Below, one piece after another: positions 7,372-17,200 of a stretch of DNA of 17,500 nt. The notes under the pieces were generated by a model. The model had not been told where the DNA came from. It saw nothing but the letters and a program-made list of their open reading frames with translations, and searched no databases. The position numbers and the translations under genes were made by a program. How positions within the stretch are numbered: the first letter of the stretch is position 1; each line of letters starts with the position of its first letter. The stretch comes from Halisarca cf. caerulea (lineage: Eukaryota; Porifera; Demospongiae; Chondrillida; Halisarcidae), in NCBI GenBank assembly GCA_963170055.1, contig CAUJGJ010000397.1, positions 1,957,501 to 1,975,000 on the forward strand. The letters run 5' to 3'.

Positions 7372-8809
7372 CTAGTAGGGGTCAATAGCTTCCCTACGTG
7401 CCTGCCTTGACCCCGTGGAGGCCCGATCCCCCTGTGGTGTTCCTTGAGGCAGTGGAGCCTTGGGGTACGATGTTGCTGGGTGGTTTTCCCCACAGACGCT
7501 GCAGTTGTGCCTGTACCTGCACTTGGGGTATCGGCAGCTATTGGTGTTGTACAGGCGGCAGACTTCCCCTGTCCCTCGCTGACGCCAGCCAGATGTCTGT
7601 GAGCGTGTGGCTAGAGTGATCACTGCTGACTCCACCGCTTTTACCCGTGAGGGCAGTTCTGGGTCCGCTTCTGTCTGTAGGGGGCACCGATCCACTGGGT
7701 GGGATATGCTAAGGCAGAGCTCGCACCACTTAGTCTCCTGTGCCCGACCTGTAAAGCATATCGAGTACAGGGACGGGTTGATCTGTGACCATTTGCGGTT
7801 ACCCGTGATTGCTGCCTGTCTCCGGAATGCTGCATCATACCGCACCCAGGCCAAGCCCGTATAGTCCTGGCTCACCCGCGCAATGGTGATTAGGTACGCC
7901 ATCAATTCTGGGAAGCAGGTTGGGTCGTGGCTACCCAGGATGCTGCAGTAAACTGCAAAGCATTGCAGCCAGGTCTGGAAGTCAGTCACCTGCTTCAACT
8001 TTCGTGAGCCACCTTTTTTTGCGTCCCCCTCGTCCAACCTTGCAGTGGGCCAAAACTCGGGCAGCATCTCGGCCATGTCCGTAAATTCGCTGCGGCGGAT
8101 CTTGTCTGCAAGCTTCAGAGGAATGGGTGGGAGCCCTTCCCCTACATAGACGCCACAGGTCTTATCCTGGTGGTCCGCAGGGAGAGACCACGGCAGCAAG
8201 TTGGTCAGCTGGTCAACTGGGTTCGGCCTGCCCAAGGGGGCCGTCCCCAAGGGCACCGTTGTAGTGGCAGCTTGCCCGAGGGACGAAGGTGTTGTGGATG
8301 CCGCTCCACCGGGAGGCAGCGAAGGCAAGCCCGCGATTGCCGAGAGAGGAGGCATCGTGCCCAGGGGAACTATCAGGGAGTGATCGGGAATACACAGAAG
8401 TAAGGACAAGATTCACTGTTATGCTTTCCCTAATCCTAGGTACCCAACTGCTTGGCACTACCCTCTAGCCTGCTGGCTACCTAGATTCTAGCCGATTGTT
8501 AAGCAGACCCGTAGGTCCTTGTCATCCTTTGGTGAGCTTCCCCGACGGGGGGAACCGAGGAGAGTTCATGCGTGCGTGCCGCGCTGCGCTGCGCCCCTGA
8601 GCATGATGCATGGACTAACACTTGACCCCCGGAGACATACCTTCCGACGTGGATTGAGCTGAAGGCGTCAGTAACGCCGGGAACATCTCGGTCATAACGC
8701 CCCGTACTGCTTCCCGAATGGATTCCATCGGAATCGCGGGCCTCGAGGTAACATTCGTCTCCTCCGCCGTCCGAGGGGACTGTTTGCCAACAGAGAGACT
8801 TTCAGCCAT
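7372..8809 (-). CDS. DIRS Gag, two exons (8809-8641 and 8369-7372)
   Basis: Exon 1 begins at the ATG at 8809 (ACGATGG, good Kozak) and codes 56 residues plus one base; exon 2 begins at 8369. Joining them gives 388 residues with the frame kept (169 + 998 = 1167 bases). Gag would coat the element RNA. After a Pro/Ala/Thr-rich N-terminus comes a globular core (about TWLQCFAVYC to KWSQINPSLYS), then a CCHC knuckle CELCLSISHPVDRC, a CCCH finger (C-x7-C-x4-C-x3-H) in CRLYNTNSCRYPKCRYRH, and CSVCGENHPATSYP, a C-x2-C-x3-H finger whose last Cys has become Tyr. Tandem CCCH plus CxxC fingers at the C-terminus are typical of animal DIRS Gag. Without splicing, exon 2 has no good start before the ATG at about 8351. 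Confidence 0.8.
8370..8640 (-). other. Spliceosomal intron in DIRS gag (271 bp, phase 1)
   Basis: The donor is GAAG|GTATGT (GT at 8640-8639), a near-consensus 5' site. The acceptor is the pyrimidine-rich ATTCCCGATCACTCCCTGATAG ending at 8370. The split codon G|TT restores the frame exactly into the PLGTMPP segment. Frame 1 hits a stop soon after the donor, so without splicing the 56-residue N-terminus is lost. Confidence 0.65.
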
Positions 8810-8936
8810 CGTCAAGTTACAAGAGAAAGCAACAACTTGTTACAGCACCGAAAAACGTGAGCTTAACTGCACTACCACGAGTGGAACACGTGGGACTCGA
8901 TTGTGCATGCGCATACACCCGCCCCTTTTTGACGTA

Positions 8937-8983
8937 GCATGCGTCTGCTCAATTAACTTGGGTTAACTAAACACTAACCCTGA
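8937..8983 (-). repeat. Right inverted terminus plus 27-nt right extension of the DIRS element
   Basis: Read on the minus strand, 8956-8937 is TTAATTGAGCAGACGCATGC, paired with the left terminus. Outside it, 8957-8983 has no counterpart on the left and ends at the (AT)n run. In Dictyostelium DIRS-1 the right terminal repeat likewise extends beyond the left by a few tens of bases, and that extension is used with an internal complementary region to rebuild ends during replication. Confidence 0.6.
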
Positions 8984-9100
8984 ATATATATATATATATT
9001 GACATCATTCCGGACGTTCCAGACACTTCCGGTGAAAGTAAAAACAATATAGGGCCGCCTTCCGGTGGCCCAAAAATTGGAGGCCCACAGAAATTCTCAG
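8984..9100 (+). repeat. Dispersed repeat, right half interrupted by the DIRS insertion
   Basis: A short (AT)n run (8984-8999) leads into GACATCATTCCGGACGTTCC and then CACTTCCGGTGAAAGTAAAA up to a GGGCCGCC hairpin (9052-9059 pairing with 9064-9071, one wobble). It repeats 347 bp further on with a few changes, and together with 3644-3818 it reconstitutes the unit seen whole at 9230-9420. Confidence 0.75.
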
Positions 9101-9109
9101 AGCGAGTTG

Positions 9110-9425
<316 letters not shown>

Positions 9426-9978
9426 GTTTATAATAAAGATGTGTATGCATGTGTTATATAAGTTTTAAAAAATTATTAGTTTATTGCTCGTATATCTGTA
9501 AAGAAAGGGTGTGGGAATAAAACAAAAGTATATATATATGACATTGTATATTTAAACATGTAGACTTTGTGTACATATATTGTGCTAACTTACTATGGGT
9601 TAAACATTGACCCTGGCGCTGAGGAGGAGGAAGAGGCGTTGTCGGATAAAAGAATCCTCCTCGTGTGCCTACTACAGCGCCGTTCCTTTTGAAGTTGGCT
9701 ACGCTGTATATGATAAAAGATCAATCTGTTGAACAAAACTACAGAGATTTAAAATTGTACTTACAATCCGTGTTATTTCCTGATCTTTTTCATTTTTGTA
9801 GAGGGAGACAGTGGGTGTGCATAAAACATGCGCTAATAAGGAAAGTATTCAATGTAATGCATTTTACTTACAATTCTTTCCAAGTCACTGTCTTTCTCCT
9901 TTTTCTATATAGAGGGAAAGATAGAGAGGTAGCAAATCTCACATTTACATTTCATTCACATTGTACACACACATGTAT

Positions 9979-9979
<1 letters not shown>
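9426..9979. other. Non-coding stretch, no gene seen
   Basis: AT-rich sequence without a convincing ORF. An imperfect inverted pair GGCGCTG...CAGCGCC with inner GAGGAGG...CCTCCTC lies at about 9615-9680. Two pyrimidine tracts ending in AG (TTTTTCATTTTTGTAG near 9800, CTCCTTTTTCTATATAG near 9912) resemble 3' splice sites but lead into nothing recognisable. Confidence 0.5.
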
Positions 9980-10041
<62 letters not shown>

Positions 10042-10042
10042 G

Positions 10043-10110
<68 letters not shown>

Positions 10111-10115
10111 ACACA
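9980..10115. repeat. (CA)n microsatellite, interrupted
   Basis: Two long CA runs (about 9980-10038 and 10044-10105) are separated by GTGG and followed by a TACACACACA tail. The frame through it encodes Thr-His repeats and is not a gene. Confidence 0.95.
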
Positions 10116-10150
10116 ACAAATGTTACTTACAACTTTTTCAATTTCAGCAT

Positions 10151-10212
10151 CAAGTGATTCGAGTTTAAATAACTTGTAGGCTGCCTACGGCCCTGGAAAC
10201 TCGAATCACTTG
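10151..10212. repeat. 62-bp perfect palindrome, copy 2
   Basis: Arms CAAGTGATTCGAGTTT (10151-10166) and the exact reverse complement at 10197-10212 enclose a 30-nt loop. Compared with copy 1, position 5 of the left arm changed C to T and its partner changed G to A, so pairing is kept. Loop bases also differ while GCCTA-GGCCCTGG is kept. Confidence 0.8.
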
Positions 10213-10309
10213 GAAATCATCCTCACAAAATTGAAAGATCCTGGGCCTGAGATATAGTGCATGGTTTTGTGTAGACTAAATATTTTATGATAAAATGTGT
10301 GTGTTGTGT

Positions 10310-10334
10310 GTATGTGCCTGTGTGTGTGTGTACA

Positions 10335-10376
<42 letters not shown>

Positions 10377-10496
10377 CAGTTTCTGGAATTATTGTGTTCT
10401 ATTGTGCTTCTTCACATGAAGACTAAATTAAATCCCAAATGGAAAGGATGGTGAGTTTGATAGCATTATTGTGCTTGTGAATCAATGCATTCATGC

Positions 10497-10531
<35 letters not shown>

Positions 10532-10580
10532 TGTGTGTGTGTGTGCGTGTGTGTGTGTGTGCATGTGTGTGTGTGTGTGT
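10310..10580. repeat. (GT)n microsatellite tracts
   Basis: GT runs at about 10310-10375 and 10499-10580 have a few interruptions (TACACA, AC, GC, CA). They are complementary in sense to the CA run at 9980-10115, with the palindrome between. Confidence 0.9.
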
Positions 10581-11533
10581 AAAGGCATTTCTTATGTTAC
10601 ACTCTTTCTCTACCCCTCTTGAATACAAATAAGCCTTAGGAAGAAATTCAACTGACATGTGGTAGGTACAATTGCTATTGATTGTTTTATGACAGATTCA
10701 TTCATTATAAAGCAACGTCAGCTCCAAAAGGAATGATGATGAAGAAAGCAAGAGAGGAGGATCCTGTCTCCAATGAGACCTCCTTGTCCTCCACCTCGTG
10801 CCTGTGTATACCCTTGTATTCCCCAAGTTAGTACTGTGCATACACCACACGTACTGGTGAAATGTCATTATGTTTCTTCTTTTCCCCATGTAGGAAGCAG
10901 TAAGCAAAACAGCAGCTGCACTATAGGCTTACTATAAACTGTATCCTTAACAGTTCATTATTTACTGTTTTAATAATAATATATTTATTGTATAGTTATG
11001 TGCATATAATTATATGCATCAAATATTTATCACTTCAATTTGTAATAATTATAATGAAACATGTCACATTACTGCTTACAATACGAATTAAACATAATAC
11101 AACAATTAAAATATAATTCAATAGTCAACGTACTACAAATGCACACAAACATTCATCATATTTAAGTTAGAATCGTCATTTCAATGCACATTCACTTCCT
11201 GCCTTGCAAAGGAAAAGAAAATTTAGTGAAAGTCGCATGTGGAACATGTCCGTTTGCACTTTAATGGCTTCGCCAAAAAAATATTTTCACCTTTGTTTTT
11301 CTTTCTCTCTTCTCTTATAGATGATGCGTATGCCTACAATTCATATATAGGTTTGTGGAACAACATATTGGCTTTCATTTGATACCTTATTTGTAATCAT
11401 TGCTCGCTTTAGCAGCGATCGGCAGGCACATTTTCGTTACCTTGTAAAACAGCACAAATTGGCCGGGCGGCAGCGTAGAAGATGCACCATACACCAGAGA
11501 AGGGCTTTAATATGATCTTCATGACTATACCTA
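10581..11533. other. AT-rich non-coding stretch
   Basis: No ORF of note. A short open stretch at 10700-10830 (reading HYKATSAPKGMMMKKAREED on the plus strand) follows a possible acceptor TTTTATGACAG and could be an exon, and TTTCTTCTTTTCCCCATGTAG near 10893 is a strong-looking 3' splice site, but neither links to a recognised gene. 10960-11200 is very AT-rich. Confidence 0.4.
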
Positions 11534-11537
11534 AAAC

Positions 11538-11672
11538 TTCCATGTTGGGGATTTTATTACTCCACTTACTTTTCAAGAAAATTACCAAAAATGTACAGTT
11601 AACACAATCTAGACTCACTTTTTGAGTAGTAACTTTTGAAAACTACAGAGAATTGAAATCCCCAACATGGAA
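11538..11672. repeat. 17-bp perfect inverted repeat with 101-nt spacer
   Basis: TTCCATGTTGGGGATTT (11538-11554) pairs exactly with 11656-11672. Outside the arms AAC and GTT continue the symmetry after a one-base bulge. It could be a small inverted-repeat element or a structured RNA. Confidence 0.6.
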
Positions 11673-11819
11673 AAGTTGTATTATCCGAAAAATGTTAAAA
11701 TGAAGTAGAAAACACAGCCGTTCCGGGCCTATGTCAGTGCCGCCCGACCATTTCAGCATGGACATGTCCACAAAGCCTTGGGAGGCCATTTTTCACATGA
11801 CTTGAGTGTGACCTGGATG

Positions 11820-11827
11820 TGACGTCA
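11820..11827. promoter_or_regulatory. CRE-like TGACGTCA upstream of the long ORF
   Basis: A full CRE/ATF palindrome lies 137 bases before the ATG at 11964, with no TATA box between. The position suits a promoter, but the octamer also occurs at 4062 inside the DIRS element and could be chance. Confidence 0.3.
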
Positions 11828-11963
11828 TAGACAAGGCTTGAGATCTAAGTGGGAAGTCATTTCCGTATACGTACATGATACCTTTTTCGCTGTTTATTGT
11901 CAACAGTCGCTGTACTGACAAACAGACGTGAAGCCTTTTTGATTGTTGTCATTTAAAGCAGTC

Positions 11964-14900
11964 ATGCCTTTCACAGAGAAAGTCCGTACTCTTTTCAACT
12001 GTGGCTTTTGCTGCACTCTTGTGTACGAAACCTATTTGAAGAGCTGGGAAGATCGTGAATCTTCAAATTTGGGAAAGAAGGCAAATACCGAGGGACAGAA
12101 GACGGATGCCTCCGAGGATGCCGCACCGAAAACGAAGAATCAAACAGGTACATCAGGTAATCAGTCTCCCGGGTCAACGTGTTTCAGTGACCAGTTCAAA
12201 CTCCGATTCCAAGGCCCTCGATTTTTTTTGGGAAAAGATTATTTCGATTCGAGCCAAGTGCGGATTTCCAAGTTTGAACGTCATGTGGGAGTGCTTTTGA
12301 AGTCGTGGTCCCAAAAATTTATTCCTAGAACTGATAATACCTTGCGTTCTAAGTACTTGACCACTTTTTCCTCCAAAAATTGGGATAAGTTATCAGTAAA
12401 TGAAAGGGCTGCCCATTCTCTGTCTAATTGTCGAGCTTGTGCACAGGCGTTTTGCAAAGAACAGAAGTCATTCCCATTGAAACCTGTGTTCATGATTGAA
12501 AAAGATGATTGAACTTCTGTTAAGTCTTTCATTGAGAATGAGTTTCAGGACTTCAACCGTCTATGCCGACAGAGAACTGGGCAGGCCTTTGAAAACTTAG
12601 CAAACCGGTACCCCCAAGCGCTAGGCCTCAGAGATACTGATGCTGAAGTAAATCATGTCATTGCAGATACCCAAAAACAGTTTACTCAAAAATGCAATGA
12701 ATCTTTGCGAAAGAACACTTTGAAGGCGGCATACGTTAATGACATTAGTTTGAGCAAAATGGATTCTATCAGAAAATCACAATGCTATATACCGCCCAAA
12801 GTTTCTGAAAAGACGAAGAAGCGTTATTCAGTGAAACCCCACGAATGTGCAAGATTTGATGAGCTTGTTGCTTACTTGAAAAATTGGGATAGTTCTCTTT
12901 CATTCAAAGCCACTGCCATAGCTGATGAATTTGGTGTCAATGGTTCAGATAGAGGGCATAAATTGAAACTTCTTGCTTTAGAGGTAAATCCAGCTATTCC
13001 TGGTTTGCAAATTCAGCCTAAACCTAAATCTATCAAGAGGAAGTTTGATGGGACCAATATTGCAATGCCTGCACCTCCTAACAAGAAAACTTTGTCAACT
13101 ATAGATGCAGCAATGGTTGAAAGTGGGGAGCTGCAAACTGGTATACCATGTGTTCCTGTGGCAATTAAAAGAAGAGTCAAAGGTGAAACAAAAGTCATAG
13201 AGGCCCATAGCCACAATTTTACCCTGGCAGATATTCGTAAGCGTTTACTTGACAGTCATCAAAAGATGATGCGATTGCACACTGATAGTGAAATTGCTAC
13301 TATGAATCGGGATGCCACGGTAACCATTTTCAAATCAATGCCAGGTGTTGATGTAAGTGCCAAATCCACAGAAGAACTGAGAGTTCTTCTTGCTCAGTAT
13401 GAAAGAAGACGTTCTCTGTGGGTTTGGCATGATCATTCTAGTTTGGCCTCACACGGAATCATTGCTGTAATGGTTGGTGTTGTTTATAATCCTGTACTTT
13501 TTTTGTCTGAGTCTGAGTCTCCAGGAGTACAAGAGTACGTTGAAGAAGGGGAGATTCACTTTATTGCCCATGGAAGCTCCTCACTTGCTGACCAGGCTTG
13601 CATCATCCCAGAAAGACTGGCTGAGGTGGATGGACTGGATGAGCCTTTGTGTGCAGCTGGTGGAGTGAAAGTGTTTGATATACTGAAGTACTTCAAGGGT
13701 GACAAGCCGGCTGCTGAGTTCGAAGCTGGCATATCATGTGGAGGTACATATCCATGTGTTGGTTGTATTTGCTCTGCCTCCCGATTTGCAGATTTTGCCC
13801 ATGCAACCTCTTCTTGTAAGCAGCGTTCCTTGGAGAGCAATCAAGAAGTAGCACTGAAGGGCAAGTTTGGGAAGAGGGCAGGTGTGCTCAAATTTTATGA
13901 TGATCTCAGCACAGAAGACCTGAGACGTGAACTAGAGGCAAGGGGTGTAAAGGACTACCCAACAACTAAGAAGGGAAGGACTGATGCACTGAAAGGTATT
14001 CTGAGTGGTGTTTAGAGAGTACCATCACTGTTGATGTTCTCTCCTGAGAGTTCATTGTCTGACCTGAACCTTCAAGACTATGAGGTTCTTTCTTTTGAGC
14101 CACTGCATGACCTAAAGGGGTATTTGGGTAGTGTACTGAAGAAGTTGCCTTCTGTTATCCCTGTAAGCGACTTGAAAGAAGAAGTGTCTATGTACCTTGA
14201 TTCTGTGTGGAAAAAGGCACATTTGTATGGCTCAGACCTACGAGAGGCTCTCATTGAGATTGCTTATGTGTTTGGTAAGAGAGCCAAGACAGCTGAGACT
14301 GCCCCTGTTCGAATATATGTCGAATGTTTGGTGCAAATCAGCAGAATTTTGTACAGTCTTGATGTGAACCACACACCTAAACAATGCTTGCAGTATTACA
14401 ACTGTGCATTCCTTATTCACGAACTCCACTTAGAGCTGTTTGGTTCTGCTATGACCACAATGTACTTTCATGCACTACTCATACATGGTCCACGGCAGCA
14501 TGAAGCTGTTTGCAGTCGTTCTGTCAATGCAGAAAATGAAGAGCGGTTGTTTAAGTCAGCAGCCAATGCAGCCAAGTGCACTGACAGGAAGCCTGAAAAC
14601 ATGCTGCCTGGTGTCATGAAAAGGCTGCAGGTCAAGAGAGAATCAAAGATGGGTCCCATCCACTCACTCCGTAAACAGAATTCTCGTGTTGGTTCGCGAG
14701 CAGCAGATCTGCCCAAGTATACAGGCACCATTTTCAAGGCTAGGTGGATCAAAAAGCGGCCTTTTGCCTGGCAGGCTCACCTCAAGAGGATTGCCCACTT
14801 TCTCATCCAAGGAATGGGAGCATGGTGGAGTACATCTGAGTCAGGTGATGTTCATTTCCGTGATGGTGAGTCTCATGGTGACTATCATACTCATGGGCCA

Positions 14901-15611
14901 CATATATTCCATGCCTGTTCATCTCACTTGCAAGATGTTACTGTGAGAAGCACCAAGTGCTGGGATGATTGTATTTCCCTTGGTATTCGCATGCCTATTG
15001 AGTCAATTAGGCTTTACAATGATGATGGACATTTGGTATCTGTTACAAATGTCCAACCTTTGACGGAGGAAATGGATGTTTCTCTCAATACATCCATTCC
15101 TTCCAGAGCATCTCTGGTTCCCCCACTTGTTTCTACTCCTGTGCAAAAGGTTGTGAGTGATCCACCAAACATACAGGTGTCCCCATTGCCTGAACATGTA
15201 AACAACCATGTTGATGGAAGTGAAGAGCTGCTACCTGAAACTCACACTGACAATATGTGCAATGAGAATGAGGAAGGAGGATTTGTCGACATGCAAGTAA
15301 GCGACACTGTACAAGAAGGTCCAAGTGAGTTTACATCTACTGTGTGCAAGTCATTAGCTAAGCTTTTAGGTCATTCAGCCGAATTGGTAGAATTTGACAA
15401 GGTCAGGACTTCTGTTAAAAGTAGAGCCATTAAGTTCCCTAGTGAACTACACAAACACAAGAAGTTTGCTCGGTACTTCCGCAAGCTTGTGTGCAAGCAT
15501 AAGGCCCACCTAGAAGAACTTCTTGACACAGATGTACCAGAGTCTTCTACCACAGTACAAAATACTCATGACTTGAAGCTTTGCCTGAAACTTATCTGCA
15601 GCTTACATTAA
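11964..15611 (+). pseudogene. Long intronless gene of an unidentified SAP-containing family, with in-frame TGA and TAG
   Basis: From the ATG at 11964 a single frame runs 1215 codons to TAA at 15609-15611, broken only by TGA at 12510-12512 (codon 183) and TAG at 14013-14015 (codon 684). Sequence on both sides reads as one protein. Visible parts: an N-terminal Cys cluster FNCGFCC; LSVNERAAHSLSNCRACAQ near residues 150-168; a basic stretch PKPKSIKRKF; FKGDKPAAEFEAG and CGGTYPCVGCICSAS, a possible zinc-binding knuckle, near 575-605; a SAP-like DNA-binding motif LSTEDLRRELEARGVKDYPT near 647-666, just before the TAG; then FEPLHDLKGYLGSVLKKLP, HALLIHGPRQHEAVCSRS, NAENEERLF, and WQAHLKRIAHFLIQGMGAWW. 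I do not recognise a named family; the blocks recall multi-copy transposase-like proteins of cnidarians and sponges, which is inference. Both stops can arise by single C-to-T changes (CGA to TGA, CAG to TAG), so this is probably a recently decayed copy. Confidence 0.7.
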
Positions 15612-15673
15612 AATGTATGAAACCTGCACAAGGTGTTCTTTGTAGTGTATTATGTTCATACACATGTAATGAT

Positions 15674-15898
15674 TGTACAAAGTGCTGCGGTGGCACATAG
15701 TACACCTGTTCGTCTGTCATGTAGTTGTACAAAGTGCTGCGGTGGCACATAGTACACCTGTTCGTCTGTCATGTAGCTGTACAAAGTGCTGCGGTGGCAC
15801 ATAGTACACCTGTTCATCTGTCATGTAGCTGTACAAAGTGCTGCGGTGGCACATAGTGTAAAAGTGTACAAAGTACTGCTGTTGGTACATAGTACACT
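15674..15898 (+). repeat. 52-bp minisatellite, about four copies
   Basis: Units begin TGTACAAAGTGCTGCGGTGG at 15674, 15726, 15778 and 15830 with an exact 52-bp period and few differences. A shortened, diverged fifth unit starts at 15865. It starts 62 bp after the stop of the long ORF, so it lies in its presumed 3' UTR or intron. Confidence 0.92.
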
Positions 15899-16038
15899 TA
15901 CGGGGCACACCACACCCACAGGTGCTCGTCCTGTGTCCTGGAACCAGCTACTGAATGTAGCTGGTACAGAGATGGGTGTATATTTATAGCCTGTTATATA
16001 TACATGCTTGATATAATAATGCCCTCTTTTTGTTGCAG

Positions 16039-16185
16039 GTACATGTGGAGCTCAACGAAGTGGACAAGTATTCAGATTGCAACCAAGAACTCCCATTTGT
16101 GACATTGTGCATATTCAGTTTATATATATTTTACAATAGTTTGTACTTATTACTGATCACGAGTCTTATAATGTACATCTATTAA
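16039..16185 (+). CDS. Possible 3'-terminal exon
   Basis: A strong 3' splice site, CCCTCTTTTTGTTGCAG, ends at 16038. The frame that follows stays open 48 codons (VHVELNEVDKYSDCNQELPF, then a hydrophobic tail) to TAA at 16183, and AATAAA follows at 16257. This could be a last exon of the gene upstream, but I found no clear donor that joins to it, and the hydrophobic AT-rich tail may be chance. Confidence 0.25.
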   Translation, partial: VHVELNEVDKYSDCNQELPFVTLCIFSLYIFYNSLYLLLITSLIMYIY

Positions 16186-16256
16186 TAATCAAGTGAAATT
16201 GACGTAAATTATTATATATTTGGCATGTATATATATGACAGCATGCAATGCAAAAC

Positions 16257-16262
16257 AATAAA
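16257..16262 (+). terminator. Candidate poly(A) signal AATAAA
   Basis: AATAAA lies in an A-rich stretch 646 bases after the stop of the long ORF and 72 after the possible terminal exon. AT-rich context makes chance occurrence easy. Confidence 0.35.
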
Positions 16263-16437
16263 AAAATACAATAATACATTCTAAATTAAAATATCAAGGA
16301 GTTAAAATTAATAATTACACACAGTCTCTCCTAGCTGCATGCTGTGGTCCTAAAATTTCAATATTCCTGCATAGATGAGAGCAACATACATGTAGTAAAA
16401 GTACGATGGAGATAAACATCAAAACAACCAGAATCAG

Positions 16438-16858
16438 ACCAACATGAATACACCAACCAGGACTGAAGTACACACAGGCAGCCAACATGTACATACATCA
16501 AACCAAGACTGAAGTACATACCGTCAGCCAACATGTACATACATGGAAGCAGGACTGAAGTACACACAGCTAACCAACATGTACTTTGAATCAGGACTGA
16601 ATTACACACAGGCAGCCAACATGTACTTTGAACCAGGACTGAAGTACACGCAGCCAGCCAACATGTACATACAACAAACCAAGACCGAAGTACATACCAT
16701 CAGCCAACATGTACATACATGGAACCAAGACTGAAGTACGTACCGTCAGCAACATGCACATACATGGAACCAGGACTAAAGTACACACAGGCAGCCAACA
16801 TGTACATGCAATAAACCAGGACTGAAGTACACACAGGCAGCCAACATGTACATATACA
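16438..16858 (+). repeat. Minisatellite of about 45 bp, nine to ten copies
   Basis: Degenerate units with the pattern GGACTGAAGTACACACAGGC then AGCCAACATGTACATACATG recur with spacings of about 42 to 48 bp. Unit edges vary: some carry CATCAAACC, others TTTGAACC. Open frames on both strands follow the repeat and are not genes. Confidence 0.92.
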
Positions 16859-17034
16859 TACACAACGTCAGTATCAAGAACACACAGCCAGCACCGGCGC
16901 GGACTCAGTTGTACACATTTGAGCTACAGTATCCATCAGGATAACTTTAGACCAATAGAATTACGACGCTCATTAGCACCTTTAAGAAAAATAATATTTT
17001 TAAGGACCTAAGATCTCCACACAGTCATTCTTAC

Positions 17035-17055
17035 CTTGCGAAGATGAATTTCCAT
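17035..17055 (-). CDS. Possible short first coding exon (MEIHLRK) with strong Kozak and donor
   Basis: On the minus strand GCCATGG at the ATG (17055) is a consensus Kozak. Seven codons later AAG|GTAAGA (GT at 17034-17033) is a consensus donor. A candidate acceptor TTATTTTTCTTAAAG ends at 16980; joining there gives only ten further codons before TAA. It conflicts with the plus-strand exon model next to it; either or neither may be real. Confidence 0.25.
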
Positions 17056-17089
17056 GGCTCTGTTTTCTTTCTAAACTGTGTGGTGCAAG

Positions 17090-17200
17090 GACCCCCACCT
17101 CCGCAGCCAAGAGCATCTCCAGCGCCGCCGATAAAGGACAAGAGGCCAGCCTCTCCACCACAGCGGCCTCAGAAGAAAAGGAAGGCCGAGAAACCCAGTG
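17090..17200 (+). CDS. Possible proline-rich coding exon with basic NLS-like cluster
   Basis: The segment codes PPPPQPRASPAPPIKDKRPA followed by SPPQRPQKKRKAEKPSG. It is bounded by a pyrimidine-rich acceptor (TTTTCTTTCTAAACTG...GCAAG, AG at 17088-17089) and a strong donor GTAAGG at 17201. Both junctions are phase 1, so the 111-bp exon is symmetric. Alternatively it starts as a first exon at the ATG at 17044. The PQKKRK cluster resembles a monopartite nuclear localisation signal. No domain identified. Confidence 0.35.

Larger units (their letters stand above)
3819..8983 (-). mobile_element. DIRS-type tyrosine-recombinase retrotransposon, nearly complete
   Basis: A 5.16-kb element reads on the minus strand as gag, then RT-RNase H, then tyrosine recombinase, the DIRS order; there is no integrase, aspartic protease or LTR. 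No adenine methyltransferase domain is seen. Both ends sit in an (AT)n run that is continuous in a sister repeat copy at 9230-9420, so the limits are known to within a few bases and no target duplication is needed. Inverted termini match 16 of 20 bases (3819-3838 and 8956-8937), and the right end carries 27 extra bases. All domains are present; an in-frame TGA in RT-RNase H and two residue changes elsewhere suggest this copy is recently inactivated. Confidence 0.93.

Noticed and set aside
9665..10179. ORFs through the (CA)n run
   Set aside because: The translation is mostly Thr-His repeats; no domain or splice support.
10698..10907. Minus-strand 69-codon ORF
   Set aside because: No domain, no start context or splice support; low-complexity Ser/Leu run.
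12510..12512. TGA as a selenocysteine codon
   Set aside because: No SECIS-like element was identified, the position has no redox motif, and the same gene also carries a TAG.
15674..16858. CRISPR-like spaced repeats
   Set aside because: Units are direct tandem minisatellites without unique spacers, and the genome is eukaryotic.
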